Shown: piece by piece, positions 10,501-22,684 of the stretch | Layout of the letters: each line of letters opens with the position of its first letter | How positions within the stretch are numbered: the first letter of the stretch is position 1 | Assembly: GCA_022497145.1 (NCBI GenBank) | Contig: MU386032.1 | Span: 1-38,139 of the forward strand | DNA length: 38,139 bases | Direction of reading: 5' to 3' | DNA from: Rostrohypoxylon terebratum | Taxonomy: Eukaryota; Ascomycota; Sordariomycetes; Xylariales; Hypoxylaceae | Made by a program: the position numbers and the translations under genes | The notes under the pieces: model-generated | What the model saw: only the letters and a program-made list of their open reading frames with translations | The model's database searches: none | Told to the model about the DNA's origin: nothing

Positions 10501-11332
10501 GGCGGCATGAATCCTTGCCGCTTATCACGAACTTGATCGTCTCTCCTTTGAGATGATCGTGGGCCCGGCAACCGATTGCAACGCAAATTTGGGACGGGGC
10601 AAGCGAACGTACGGTTAAACATGATTTGACAGACTGACAAGCTCAACGCTCGGTCCTCGTCGAGCCTGATTCTGGACTTCGAGCTGGCCTAAAACATTTC
10701 CGGATATTATTTGATCCATCAATTCAACATCCAAGTTATTAGTACATACATAGTAGTAGTTATGAAGCTGGATAAGTCAGAGAGCTGAGTCAGATGTCTC
10801 GTAAGCCCGCGACCTAGTAGTTAATAGCGCGGGTATGAAATTCAACCCCGCAAAAAATGATCCATGTTGGCGCAGAATGGCTAACTGTGAGCCTGGATTA
10901 AGTAATTCTAGGTTGCCAGGTACTTGTACATACTACATACTACCTACATAATACTACACAGCTTGGCTAAGATAAGCCGTGTAGAGTACATACATACCTA
11001 CTATGTATATAGTAGTGTAGAACATCGGGGTTAAAAGCCATCGTAGCCACGGTCGGGCGAGATCTGCGGGCGATGCTTGCTATTGTATGATGGTGGGTAA
11101 CGGGCTTGCGTATGAGATACGGTGGCGGTGGAAGAAAAGATTCGATTCATCGTTCAACGCTATCCCGCCATTCCGCTTTCAAGTCCGTAAGCCCAGCCTG
11201 CAGTCTGCCAGTCTGCCAGTGCAAAATTATGAGTTAATGGGCAGTTGAATACTGCCGTTGCGTTGCTGTTGAAGGAGCCAGAGTGGTAAGCGGTAGGTCA
11301 AATGTTTCATCAGTATGCTGTATAGGTACATA

Positions 11333-11355
11333 CATCCATCCATCCATCCATCCAT
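11333..11355. repeat. (CATC)n microsatellite
   Basis: Five to six tandem CATC/ATCC units in gene-free DNA. Confidence 0.85.
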
Positions 11356-12580
11356 GGATAATCTATCAAGATTCAAGTGGATGTTGGCTGAACACAACAC
11401 GTTTCTCCTTTTCTGATGGCTTGTCGTGTCATTGTCTTGTACTCGACTTCCGTGACGTCCTTAAGCGCCCGTCTAATGACAAATGAAAAGAAGGATACGA
11501 GTTAGGTTGAAACAAAACAAGAGACAGCTGCAGGCGGCCTTGTTTTCTCGATGGAAAATTGGATAATGCAACTTCCCTACTCGCTCGAGATCCTGCGCTT
11601 TCTCGCCACCTGATGCACGACATATTTCTAATTGAATGTCTGAATCTGATTCGCACAGAGGCGGGAAATTCGTTTCGAGCAGAGACTCTTTGACTCTTCT
11701 AGAATTGCTTTTTACTACTATTAGATCTAGATCTGGATTTAAATTTGGATTTATTTTCGTACGCGCTGCGTGTTTGCTTCGCGAGGCGCATTATCTCGAT
11801 AACTTGCAGCTTTTGAGTTACATACAGATGCCAAGTGACGATGAGTGATGAGGGATGAGAATTTTACTCTCGAGAAGAATAGAAATAAAAATAAAAAATA
11901 AAAAAGTAATACTTTAGGTCTTGCAGTCAGTCAGAGACTTTCATTTGCGCCGGTAATGCTCGGTCGTGGGACCCCCTCTTAATACATAGTACCTAGTTTC
12001 CTCCTGGGCTCCTACCCCTGACTCTCCCCTGTCAGACAAAGCCTTTATTGGCTGAAGGATTAAGGTGGTTCCTGGATAACTGGAGAATGACTGGAGGATG
12101 ATAAGAAGGAAGTTTGTAGGCTTACTCTTTTTGGACTTAGCCTAACGATTTCTGAAGAACACTAGTCTAAGTATAGTAATGGTTCTCTTCAGCTGTGCGA
12201 CCTGTGTATGGGTGTATGGATCTTGGTCTTGAAACTAGCACAGTATGAAGCCTTTTATCTATTTACTGGCTAGGTCATTATTCCATCATACCATTCATTT
12301 CAGTTTCGGAAGCGCAAAGAAACAAAAGTCTCGGTTCACCCATCCTGCCATCCTGAACTCGCTAATAGTCCATACTACAGTATACGCTAGGTATGTAAAG
12401 TATGCACACATTGCATCATTCACTGTACTTACTTATTACATAGTATGTAGGTACGTATGTACATATGTAGATGTGTAGTATGTAAGCAACTTTCGGTGAG
12501 GCCGACTTTTCAAAAGTTCATCCTGGCATCTATCGGACTTATCTTGTTTATCTTCCTCAAGGCTCATACATGGAGGCTCG

Positions 12581-12607
12581 TGGTTTTCATGGTTTTCATG
12601 GTTCTCA
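12581..12607. repeat. Three copies of a 9-bp unit (TGGTTTTCA)
   Basis: Two exact copies and one with a T-to-C change, head to tail, in gene-free DNA. Confidence 0.8.
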
Positions 12608-14605
12608 TGCTTCTTCATTCAGACCTTGCTTCATGTTCCATACATACTATGTAGGTGTCAATCAATTCTATGCTTGAGAGCTTTGCTGCTGATCATCACG
12701 AGGTGTTTCATGAAAGAAATGCGCTCCTTACTTAAGCCGCCATAACGACCCGCACAAGCCCACGCACACTCGCTGCACAACCTTACAATAACACAGACTT
12801 CCCCCATCCAATTGACATGGCATCCTAGCTCTCATATGCTAGGAACTGCGGCTCTTGCAACCCGCATGTGACGACGGTGGGCGTCGGTGGTCCAAACGGA
12901 TTGACAATGGAGGTGGCTGGTCCTTCTACGCGGTTTCGAGAAAATGTAAGGATCGCATTATGATCTATCATCGGTCGCTTCCAGGGCATCCAGGACGCTG
13001 TCAACCTGTCGCTACATAGTACATAGTAGGTAGGACTATGTACATAGTATTAGGTGTCTTCATTATTAGAGATGTTATCATATCAACAAGGCTACTGGTA
13101 AAGAACGACGAGCTCGTGTACACTGGCAGGCTGGTCACTTTTAACATTTGTACATTTAAATTACATACATATGTGCATCTTCGTGCATGCTACCTGCTAC
13201 TAGTACAGGATCAGGAACCTTTACAAGCGCGGAGTATATTACTCAATATAGTTTAAGGGAAAACGAATTACGATAAACGATGAAAAAGACGATGGCAAAG
13301 GCACGCTAAGATGTAGCTGTTCCGATCCCCCACCTTCTATTCCCACTCAAATCTTTTAGTGTACATCAACCATGACCGAACCATGACCACCAAGCTTGGC
13401 CCTTGGCCCTCGGCCCTTAAACCGTGGGAAGTTCCTCCCGTAAGAGATTTGGAGAACAAGAACATCCGCCTAAAGCTCCAGTTCTACAATGACATCCATC
13501 AAATAAACTACTACTACGCAGTAATTAGATAACTTTGTTTTTTGTTACTGTGATCATCTACTGTGACTGTGCGACGGCTAGACCGCCAATCCAAGACCTT
13601 GACACTTACTGGCATTGACCATTAACCATCAACCCATCAACCATTGACATGCGCACATATGGTACGGTACACACCATCATCTCAATACACTAATTGCTGA
13701 CCTTCATTGGCCCAGAGAAGAAAAGAAGGGAGTTGGGATAAAAGAGAAATAATGAAGAAAAGGGACAGGTCGATTTTTACAACTTTACCTTACCCTGTTT
13801 TCCTTACTTGCATCTCGTCCCATTCTCTTTCCTATTTCTTTCTTACGTGGATTATGACGAATAGATTGACATCTGTCATCCCTTTCCTGTTCCTTTGATT
13901 CCGAATTGGTAGTTACTTCTTTTTTTTCTTCGGCCAATTCATTTTTTTTTTCAATCTACCTAGTAGTTTTCATAATTTAATTTATCGCAATACCTCTTGG
14001 CTTATTTCCTATGTCATTGAATATTACTAAAAACATTAAACAATTGGTGCATCCCTACTATTAAGTATACACTACAGTCCGGAACTATTATCTCCTTGGT
14101 GAGGATATTACTTTCAGAATTCTATCTTCTATCTTAACAACCCGCCGCCTCTTTATGGCCATTATATCGTTATTCAACTAATGACCCCACACTTCGTCGA
14201 CTCGCTTCCGGTTTAATCGATAGCGTTGAAGCATCTATTCTGTTTCTGTACATACAGCCGAGTATCCAACTGGATTTGATTTGATTTTATTTGAATTTTG
14301 TAGTAGCATACAGGCGTAGTACATGTTATTATATCTTTTTTTTTCCTATCACGGTGGCACCTGCTGCTACCTGGACGTACTTTGTTACATAGTTACGTCG
14401 CTACTACGTAGCTACGGTGCTGCACACATACACGTTCAGTGTTGCTGCTGCAGCACCGAATTCACCTACCACAAACTTCGTCGATATACTTCCACGCTAC
14501 TACTATTCAGGCCAAACTCCAAACTCCTTCATCCTAGCATCCTAGCATCCCGCAACATATCTGAACGACTTGTCTTTTTTTGGTCTTTCCCTCCCCTTTC
14601 TCGTA

Positions 14606-14696
14606 CACCACACCCAAACTACACAATACACACACCCGCATCTCACACACCACACACCACGCACCACGCACCACACACCACACACCCATACCCATA
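14606..14696. repeat. CACACC/CACGCACC-type simple repeat
   Basis: About 90 bases made of ACCAC, CACAC and GCACC words and their variants. Several frames stay open only because of this low complexity (His/Thr/Pro repeats); they are not genes. Confidence 0.85.
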
Positions 14697-14771
14697 CTAG
14701 AGAACCCATACCCAATAATCTATACCCCCGACCGAACATACACAAGCCTTGCGCCCTGTCGCAGTTCTGAG

Positions 14772-14810
14772 GTCCAGTCCGCAGTCCACAGTCCATACAG
14801 TCTACAGTCT
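14772..14810. repeat. Degenerate AGTCCAC tandem repeat
   Basis: Five AGTC-based units of 7-9 bases (AGTCCGC, AGTCCAC, AGTCCATAC, AGTCTAC, AGTCT), inside the pyrimidine-rich stretch before the RasGAP gene. Confidence 0.75.
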
Positions 14811-15855
14811 AAATCTTTTTGAGCGCCGAACCCCTCTCGTCTCTGCCTCTGCCCTCTGTCTATGCCTATGCCCTCGCCTCTGTCCTCGCCTTCGCCTTCT
14901 TCGTCCTAGTCACCCAAGTTGATTTCCAATCAATTCTCGTGCAACATCTTAGCACGCCCTCTTGTGCCTTGTGCCCTCCTCTTTTGCTCTTTTTGGGGGT
15001 CTTATGTCTTGACGAAGTTTCCATATCCGTGTGTGCGACTTTGACTGAATTCTCTACCAATTTCCCGTCCATCTACTACCAATCCTGCGGCTACTTCTGT
15101 CGCAGCGCAACGAAGCGCAGCCCTCTTGTCGCCCGCCTAGACGGCCTTATGTTGTCCAACCGTCCAACCTTCATTTACAGCCTGAGCGAACATTGACGAT
15201 AATCGAATAAACAAGACACGATCGGATCCTCCTTAATTGGTCACAGACTATCCGGTGTTTGATCTTTATGATCTTTAGTCGCGACAGATTTTACGGCTAC
15301 TAATTAAACGTATTTCCACCTTGTGCCCACTCTGTTGACCGATTAAAACACCACCACCCAAAACGCCTTTTTTTTGTCTCCCTTGCGGGTAGATTCCGAG
15401 TCAGACAAGCCTCATTCAGCAATCGACGGATAGAAACCTTTCCGGGTTAACCCACGTCGACACAGGCGCTCGCTGGTTCGGGGTGCCGACCTCAATTGAT
15501 TCCGATTCGAAGGCCAATCAATTTGGATATACATCGATAATATATACACCTATCCGTTACGAACCTGCACGACGCCAGCCGACGAGACGAGTTCCTCTTT
15601 CCTTACCCCGACTTCTTTTTGTCATCGCTTCAGGTGAAATATATAATTACCCAGCCGAGACTTGACAGATCACATACACTAGGCGATTTCGGTTCGACAC
15701 GGGTCACTTCAATTGCGCGATACAAGATTGTCTTGGGTTTGTAATGACCACAATTCGTCGTCGCGCTTAACTCACTATTTTAGTGCTGTTAACAGATCCA
15801 ACGAACCACTGTTGGAACCACGTTACGAATAGATATACTGATCCGTGCTCGAAAC

Positions 15856-18427
15856 ATGTCAGTCATGTTACAAACACCTTCCAGGGCATCGACAGCCTCG
15901 TCTTCATCATTCCAACCAATTTCTCGCCAGAACACCATGTCTTCTTACGAGGGCTCGCGCTCTGCGCGCCAGTCCAAGCGATATTCGATGTCGGCTTTGT
16001 ACCTTTCTATGTCAGCGAACGAATCGGATCTTGAAATAGAAGATGACTTGGCAAAAGGTAAGGAGTTCACTATGGACGGACCTTGTTGTAGGATGGAAAG
16101 GGGCTAATTTAGGCGGTGAACTACAGCCCAGAAGGTATTGCGCGAGCTAAAATCCAAAATCTCCTCACAATCAAAGAAGAACTTCGTCCTCGAAAAAGAC
16201 GTTCGATATCTTGATTCCCGGATCGCCCTATTAATTCAAAACCGGATGGCTCTAGAAGAGGTTTGCTCAACCCACCCTTCTGTCTACTATGCATACTTAA
16301 TTAACTCAATCATTAGCAAAACGAGGTTGCAAGCCATCTCGAAGACGCGACCGATCTATTGGAGGGCGCGTTTCCCAACGATGACAAGACACAGAAATAT
16401 GGCAATCTTATGTTCTTGTTGCAGTCTGAACCTAGACACATCGCCCACCTCTGTAGGCTAGTGTCCATGGCTGAGATTGACTCCTTGCTACAGACCGTCA
16501 TGTTCACTATTTACGGTAATCAATATGAAAGTCGAGAAGAGCATCTACTCTTGACTATGTTTCAGGTATGGTTTCTTGCATCATCATATGACATGGGTTT
16601 TGTTAACTTCGTGTAGTCCGTTTTAACCTATCAATTCGATACGACGCCGGAATATTCCTCCCTTCTCCGAGCAAACACGCCGGTTTCTCGTATGATGACT
16701 ACCTACACTAGACGTGGTCCCGGGCAGAGCTTCTTGCGAACAGTCTTGGCGCAAAGAATCAATAGCTTGATTGAATTGACGGACCTCGACCTCGAGATCA
16801 ATCCCTTGAAGGTGTACGAGCGCATGTGTCAACAAATAGAAGAGGATACCGGTAGTCTCCCCGCTAGTCTTCCTAGAGGTATTACAGGAGAGCAGGCCGC
16901 CGAGAATCCTCAAGTGCAGGCTATCATCGAGCCTCGTCTGACAATGCTGACGGAAATTGCTAACGGTTTTCTGACTACGATTATCGAGGGACTTGAAGAG
17001 GCTCCCTACGGTATTCGGTGGATATGCAAGCAGATTCGAAGTTTGACGAAGCGAAAGTATCCCGACGCGAATGACCAGGTCATCTGCACCCTTATCGGTG
17101 GCTTCTTCTTCCTTCGTTTTATCAATCCTGCTATTGTTACGCCTAAATCGTATATGCTCATCGACGGCGTGCCTTCTGAACGACCCCGGCGTACACTAAC
17201 CCTCGTTGCGAAAATGTTGCAGAATCTGGCTAACAAGCCATCGTATGCTAAAGAACCATACATGGCCAAGTTACAGCCGTTCATCCAACAGAACAAGGAC
17301 CGTGTCAACAAGTTTATGCTCGACCTTTGCGAAGTTCAGGATTTCTACGAGAGTCTCGAGATGGACAACTACGTCGCACTTTCCAAGAAGGACCTCGAAC
17401 TTTCTATCACGCTCAATGAGATATACGCCATGCATGCGCTGATTGAGAAGCATAGCGCGGAACTCTGTAAGGACGAGACCGCTCACCTGTCTCAAATCAT
17501 AAACGAGCTAGGGCACGCGCCTGCGCAAGTTCCTCGGAAAGAAAACAGAGCTATCAATCTTCCACTATTCAGTCGATGGGAAACCGCCATTGATGACTTA
17601 ACAGCAGCTCTAGATATTACGCAGGAAGAAGTCTACTTCATGGAGGCCAAATCCATATTCGTGCAGGTTATGCGATCGATTCCCGCGAACAGTTCGGTCG
17701 CTCGACGCCCGTTACGCCTAGAGAGAATTGCCGATGCCGCGGCGACATCGAGAAACGACGCAGTCATGGTTCGAAAAGGTATCCGAGCCATGGAATTGCT
17801 TAGCCAACTCCAGGAGATGAAAGTCATCGATAAGTCCGACCAATTTAGTCTCCTGAGGGACGAAGTCGAACAAGAGTTGCAACATTTGGGTTCTTTGAAG
17901 GATGGAGTCATTGCGGAGACCGCTAAACTCGAAGAGGTATACAAGACAATTAGGGACCACAACTCGTACCTGGTCGGCCAATTGGAGACGTACAAAAGCT
18001 ATCTCCACAACGTACGAAGCCAGTCCGAAGGCACGAGGCGGAAGCAACAGAAACAACAGGTACTTGGCCCATATAAATTTACCCACCAGCAACTGGAAAA
18101 GGAGGGTGTCATTCAGAAGAGCAATGTCCCTGATAACAGAAGGGCCAACATCTACTTTAATTTCACCAGTCCTTTGCCGGGAACTTTCGTGATCTCACTG
18201 CATTATAAAGGTATGCCTTGCAGAACCCGTCTCAAAATATTCTTGCGTAAGCTAACTGGTGTATAGGACGCAATCGCGGGCTACTCGAGCTCGATCTTAA
18301 GCTCGACGATCTACTAGAAATGCAGAAGGACAACCAAGACGACCTCGACCTCGAATATGTACAGTTCAATGTCACGAAGGTATTGGCCTTGTTAAACAAG
18401 CGCTTTGCGCGAAAGAAAGGCTGGTGA
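15856..18427 (+). CDS. gapA: Ras GTPase-activating protein, GapA/Gap1 type, 779 aa
   Basis: Stimulates GTP hydrolysis by Ras at the cell cortex and so limits Ras signalling. Five exons: 15856-16057, 16127-16260, 16317-16565, 16617-18210, 18267-18427. All phases agree, introns are 51-69 bases, and the sum is 780 codons, close to the size of fungal GapA/Gap1 proteins. Residues 1-67 are Ser-rich and low complexity; about 70-112 are charged and helical; the RasGAP domain spans about 130-420. It carries the arginine finger (SFLRTVL, Arg236) and the family signature FLRFINPAIVTP (360-371). A helical linker leads to a RasGAP C-terminal domain (from about 620) ending in a basic RFARKKGW tail. Exon 5 finishes that domain, so the gene looks complete. 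The first ATG is used; Met28 is an alternative. A long pyrimidine-rich leader precedes it. Confidence 0.95.
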
Positions 18428-19435
18428 TCCGAAGCCACCAGCATGTAGGAGATTATTTACCAAGCAGCAACTTGCACCACGTTTGTTTCGAAGACCTTGC
18501 ACGGCGTTCACGGCTGATTACGACTTGATACCATTTTCTTTTGCTATACCAGAGTGTTACACTCATTTCAGATGAAATTTGCGTCCTCCGGTGCTTTTTT
18601 GCTGCACACCGTTCGATGCTTTCGGCGCCCGTTACACAAGACCTAATACCGGTGGTGCCATTTATGACGAGAAGAAAATGGCTAACCATGCTATACTGGA
18701 ACCGATCACATCATCCGATAAGTTGGACAGGCGACCTTGAATTAAGGTCTATGGCCCCGTATACGGATTATCATTTTTAGGGACGTTTGCTACCGCTACT
18801 ATCGCATATACTATTTTACCAATCCGTTTCGTGTTGCGCGTGTTGTCAGGTGGTCTAGCCAATGGTGTTCCCAGAATAATGCGTATTGGCTTTTCGTTTG
18901 GGGGTTGTAAGGGACGGCAGAAGGGTCTCGTGATTCTGATGATACAGTTTCATAGGCGTCTAGTAAGAGGAAGTGATGAAGGGCGTTTATAATTAGGTTG
19001 TCTAACGTTCCCCGAAAGACGAGAGGGTCTGAATGGGTATTCCAACTGGAAGGTTTTCCCATTAGTCTATTGGCTGTTTTATCTCGGCTGGTCCGGCGGC
19101 TTTTGTCATGCAATTTCAGAAGTGTTCATTTCCCTCGAGCTTCTGTGAAGGGAATGGGGGAAAGTCATGTAGCATTTAGTGTGGGACGTATACATATATG
19201 AATCAAGAGAGCCTTAACGTCAAGTTTGGCTAATAGAGGAAGCTGGCAGGTGTCAAAGTTGTCTTACATTGTGACTTGCGGAGAAATGACAATAAAACCA
19301 CTTGAGATGATGGGTATAGTATGATTAATGGTACCCTTTTTGAGCATTTCCTCATTACTAAGGTACCTAGTCATGTAAGAAAGAATAAATCCATCGTATC
19401 CCAGTCCAATTTTCCACCAGATACGACGCATAGGC
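18428..19435. other. Intergenic between convergent gapA and GH43
   Basis: Should hold the 3' UTRs of the two convergent genes. I see no ORF with protein character and no repeat. Confidence 0.5.
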
Positions 19436-20989
19436 TTAGGAAGCAGGGACCAGTAACCTATCGATATCAGGACCCCAACCAGTTCCTACAGCCTCGAAGA
19501 CAATCTCATTATCGCTCCCAGCCTTCAAATCCGCATTCAAGGTGCTGCTCGACACGCTACTGCCGGTCGGCAAAAATGCCAATTTCTGAGCCGCACCCCC
19601 GTTTACGCGGACGTTCGCGTATCGCGGGGAGCTGTCGCCGTTTACGTACCGCACCCGTACCGTCGTGCGCGCCGCCGCGTCGCTCTTCACGCCGCTGAAC
19701 GTCACGGTGCCCGCGTCAGGCCCTCCCACGTAGCCCGCCGCCGTGCCGCCCGAGCACGCGCCACACGATACGTCGCGGGCTGCGCCGCCGTACGTCGCGG
19801 CCTCGCCTTCGTACGCGGTTTCGGCCGGCTTGGCGACGCTGGCGGAGGCGGACGTCGTGTTCAGGTTGGGGACCCAGGATTCGGCGTTGGCCATGGTGAC
19901 GGTGGTGCCGGAGATGGTCAGGGGCAGCCACACGTAGGTGGAGGCCATCAGGTTGCTGCTGACCCAGCGGTCACCGAGGTAGACGGCGGCGTTGGGGCCG
20001 ACGGGGAGCACGTAGTTGGTCTGCGAGGTGTACGTCTTGCTGCCGGCGTCCGCGAACGTCTTCCAGGCGGACCAGCCGGAGCTCAGCGACGTGGACGTGG
20101 TGTACACGTTGTCGTTGGGATCCCAGCCCGTCAGGTGCGAGCCGAACATGTAATACACGCCGTCCTGCTTCAGCAGCGCGGGCGCCTCGATGCTGTCGCT
20201 CCAGAGGTACGTGGCCGAGTCGACGGTGAGGTAGTCCGCCGACAGCTTGTCGATGCGCAGCCCGTTCTGCCGGTCCTCCGTCAGCAGGTACCCCGTGCCG
20301 TCGTCATCCTGGAACAAGCCCATGTCGCGGGACTGGTGGCCCAGCGGTTGGAAGGAGCCCACGTAGCTGTACTTGCCGCACACGGTGTCGCCCGTCGCGA
20401 CGCCCACCTTGGCTTCCCCGTACGAGGAGCTGTCGATGTGCATGTACAGCACGTACTTCTTGGTCGAGGCGTTGTAGAGCACTTTCGGACGCTCGACCAC
20501 CCGGTTCGGTCCCAGGTCCCCGGAGCTCGTGCGGCTCAGCAGCGCGCCGACGTACGTCCATTGCACGAGGTCCGGGGAGGAGTAGCAGTTCACGTTCTGG
20601 AAGGCGCTGCCGCTCGTCTTGTCCTCGCCGATCAGGTAGTACAGGTCGTCTACCTGGATCACGCCAGCTCCGTGGGCTTGCAGGTGTTCGCCGTTGGACT
20701 AGCAGCGTGGGGGCGTCAGCGATGTTGTGTGCGATTAATTGGTTGGATCAGGGGGTTGTGTTGGGGTAGAAAGGGGGGCGGGGAACACGGGTTGGGGGAA
20801 AAGGGGCTATTGCCGGGTAAGCTCCGTCGGACTGAAGCCCGTCTGGTCGGCGATGTTTGATGGCTACCCAAAGCGGGCTGTAGAGGGAGCGTAACCCACC
20901 GCAGTCCAGGTCCCCCCAGGTACAACCTGCAAACTTGCGCTCGCTGAGGACGAAAGGGCCGCGAAAAGCGCTACTTGAAAGGAACGCAT
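19436..20989 (-). CDS. Secreted GH43 exo-beta-1,3-galactanase with C-terminal CBM35, 450 aa
   Basis: Predicted galactan 1,3-beta-galactosidase (GH43 subfamily 24), releasing galactose from arabinogalactan-type beta-1,3-galactan outside the cell. Exon 1 is 20989-20900 and encodes a signal peptide (MRSFQVALFAALSSSASA) and the start of the mature protein. A 201-base intron (20899-20699, GTGGGT...CTAG) follows, then exon 2, 20698-19436. The junction restores a smooth GGTWTASNGEHLQAHG. The catalytic beta-propeller covers about 30-300, with active-site candidates Glu99 (VERPK) and Glu201 (IEAPAL). Residues about 315-450 form a carbohydrate-binding module (YEGEAATYGG, then VSCGACSGG). The coding sequence is far richer in G+C than gapA or the flanks. 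Promoter candidates are a 20-bp palindrome and CreA-like GTGGGG and CTGGGG. Confidence 0.92.
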
Positions 20990-21149
20990 CTTAAAATATT
21001 TTCAATAGTCGAATGCGCCTAGACTAGGTAAGGTTCGCATGCGGGATCGACAATGCACTCGATTGAATGCGCGAAGTGCTCCTGCAGCTGCGGCGAGCCT
21101 GCTCGTTCATATAAGGACAGGAGGGCCAGGGGTAAAGCTGTATCCCGCT

Positions 21150-21220
21150 GTGGGGAGGGCAATATGGATATCCGGATTGCTGGGGTGAGATCTCCCGCCG
21201 GCATTGATTGCAATCAATGC
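21150..21220. promoter_or_regulatory. GH43 promoter: perfect 20-bp palindrome and CreA-like sites
   Basis: GCATTGATTG is followed directly by its complement CAATCAATGC (21201-21220), about 212 bases before the GH43 start codon. GTGGGG at 21150-21155 and CTGGGG at 21180-21185 fit the SYGGRG consensus of the carbon-repressor CreA. Repression by preferred sugars would suit a polysaccharide-degrading enzyme; that regulation is inference. Confidence 0.45.
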
Positions 21221-22684
21221 GAAGTCGAGTTCGAGACCCGAGTCCGACGAAGCGCGCCAAAGACGGCTCGTGCCTCGCCTGCATGCGGGCTGGTGACTGG
21301 ATGGGTCGGGTCCACGCCCACTTTAGTTTCTCTTTCGAGAGATTAAGGGCAATGCTACGTTGAGGGCTTTGGCTTCTCTAAGGACATGCTATTCTTAGTG
21401 TTTTACTAGTATTTTGCACTGTTACAGGCTTGCTAGTTTACTTAAGTTCTAGTACTACTGTTGTGAAAGCTACCTACCTCCTACGGCGGCTACAGAGACG
21501 GCTAAAATCAAATTTCGACATCGCCCTACATATCCTATTGTCTCGTATGTTACGTTGGCGGGGCTTTGCAAGCACCAGTCAATCAAGTAATCGGGGTGCC
21601 AAGACGTAGCACTCGAGAAATAGTCTTGGTCACTCTTTTTGTGGAATAGGGTAGCATGTTGTCTAGAAACTCCACCAATGCGAATACGCAGACATACTTT
21701 AGCTTTAAATGCCCCCAAAGCATCTTATAAGACGCAAGATGCTAAAGACATAATCCGGAGCTAAGTCGTGTGCCTCAGAAACTAGCACATTGTGCGCATG
21801 AACTCATATCTTTCGCTACTACTTAGTTCTAGTCGGGTACTGCTTAAATGGGTAGGTAGGTATTCAGCTAGTGATTCATATATTTGGAACCATATTCAGA
21901 AGTAAGAAGTCGAATGGTAGGTTTGATGTGGTACGCATAGGTAAAGTATGAATTCACTGCGAGATATTGTTCAATTCATATAAGAGTGAGCCTTCGTCAC
22001 TGTTTCGCAGCGTAATACACACCTCAGGGACTTAAGTGCCCAGTACCGGATGGGGGAGGCGCACATAGGGAGCAATGGTAGTATAGGTTGACCAAGTCAT
22101 CTTGTAAGAAATATTCCGGTGAGTTTCAAACGGGAGTTAAGGTTGATTCAGAGGGATTCTCACTTAGTTCATTTATGACTTCAAGTTTACAGTGCTATCT
22201 CCTTTCATAATACTTACCTAGTAGGTAGGTACCAGCTAGGCAGCGGCTATCATAGAGTCGATATTAACAAAGGACCTAAGAGTTGTTGCCCCGGGACCCC
22301 CTATAAACTAGGAAATTTGCAAGTCAGCACAATTCAACATAATTAACTTAGGCATTTAAGTTACCAATTGAGTGATTCAACGACCCCTCATTCGTCTGAT
22401 ATGTCCTATTTTCGCTTAATCAAGCTGGTCATGACCACGTCTCATACAGTTGTTTGATTAGTTCAATCATCCAAACTTGAAGGAGTGTCACTCATTATGA
22501 CGAGATCATGACCATAAACTGTTTGTTACAAGATCCATTACAAACAACCAAAACCAAAGTCTCAACCGTTCGTAATTTCTGCGTCCCCTTTCTAAAAGGA
22601 AATACCGTCAAGCTTACCTATCTACAACACAAGACGACAAGCCTTCCCCGACGATATGCGTGAGAATACCACTCGATATTCAAG
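21221..22684. other. Intergenic, no gene seen
   Basis: The divergent spacer between the GH43 and rhodopsin-domain genes. AT-rich, with TACCTACCT near 21471, GGTAGGTAGG near 21850 and CCTAGTAGGTAGGTACC near 22216. No ORF of note. Confidence 0.5.

Larger units (their letters stand above)
7502..15855. other. 8.3-kb gene-poor region
   Basis: No ORF here has recognisable protein features. 7502-8820 is plain AT-rich DNA. 8830-9250 is a GC-richer island with two TGACGTC (CRE-like) sites at 8845 and 9071. 9815-10267 holds a 150-codon frame I do not trust. 10900-11030 and 12430-13050 are TACATA/GTAC-rich. Simple repeats lie at 11333-11355, 12581-12607, 14606-14696 and 14772-14810. From about 13900 the plus strand becomes pyrimidine-rich, probably the promoter and leader of the RasGAP gene; a distant promoter or non-coding RNA is possible. 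Confidence 0.5.

Noticed and set aside
10533..10558. Hairpin GATCGTCTC / GAGATGATC
   Set aside because: One mismatch, short, no T-tract and no gene beside it.
14323..14822. Several overlapping frames with His/Thr/Pro repeats
   Set aside because: Produced by the CACACC simple repeat in all frames.
20135..20860. 241-codon open frame antisense to the galactanase
   Set aside because: Its openness comes from the high GC content of the real gene on the other strand; Val/Arg-rich sequence with no family features.
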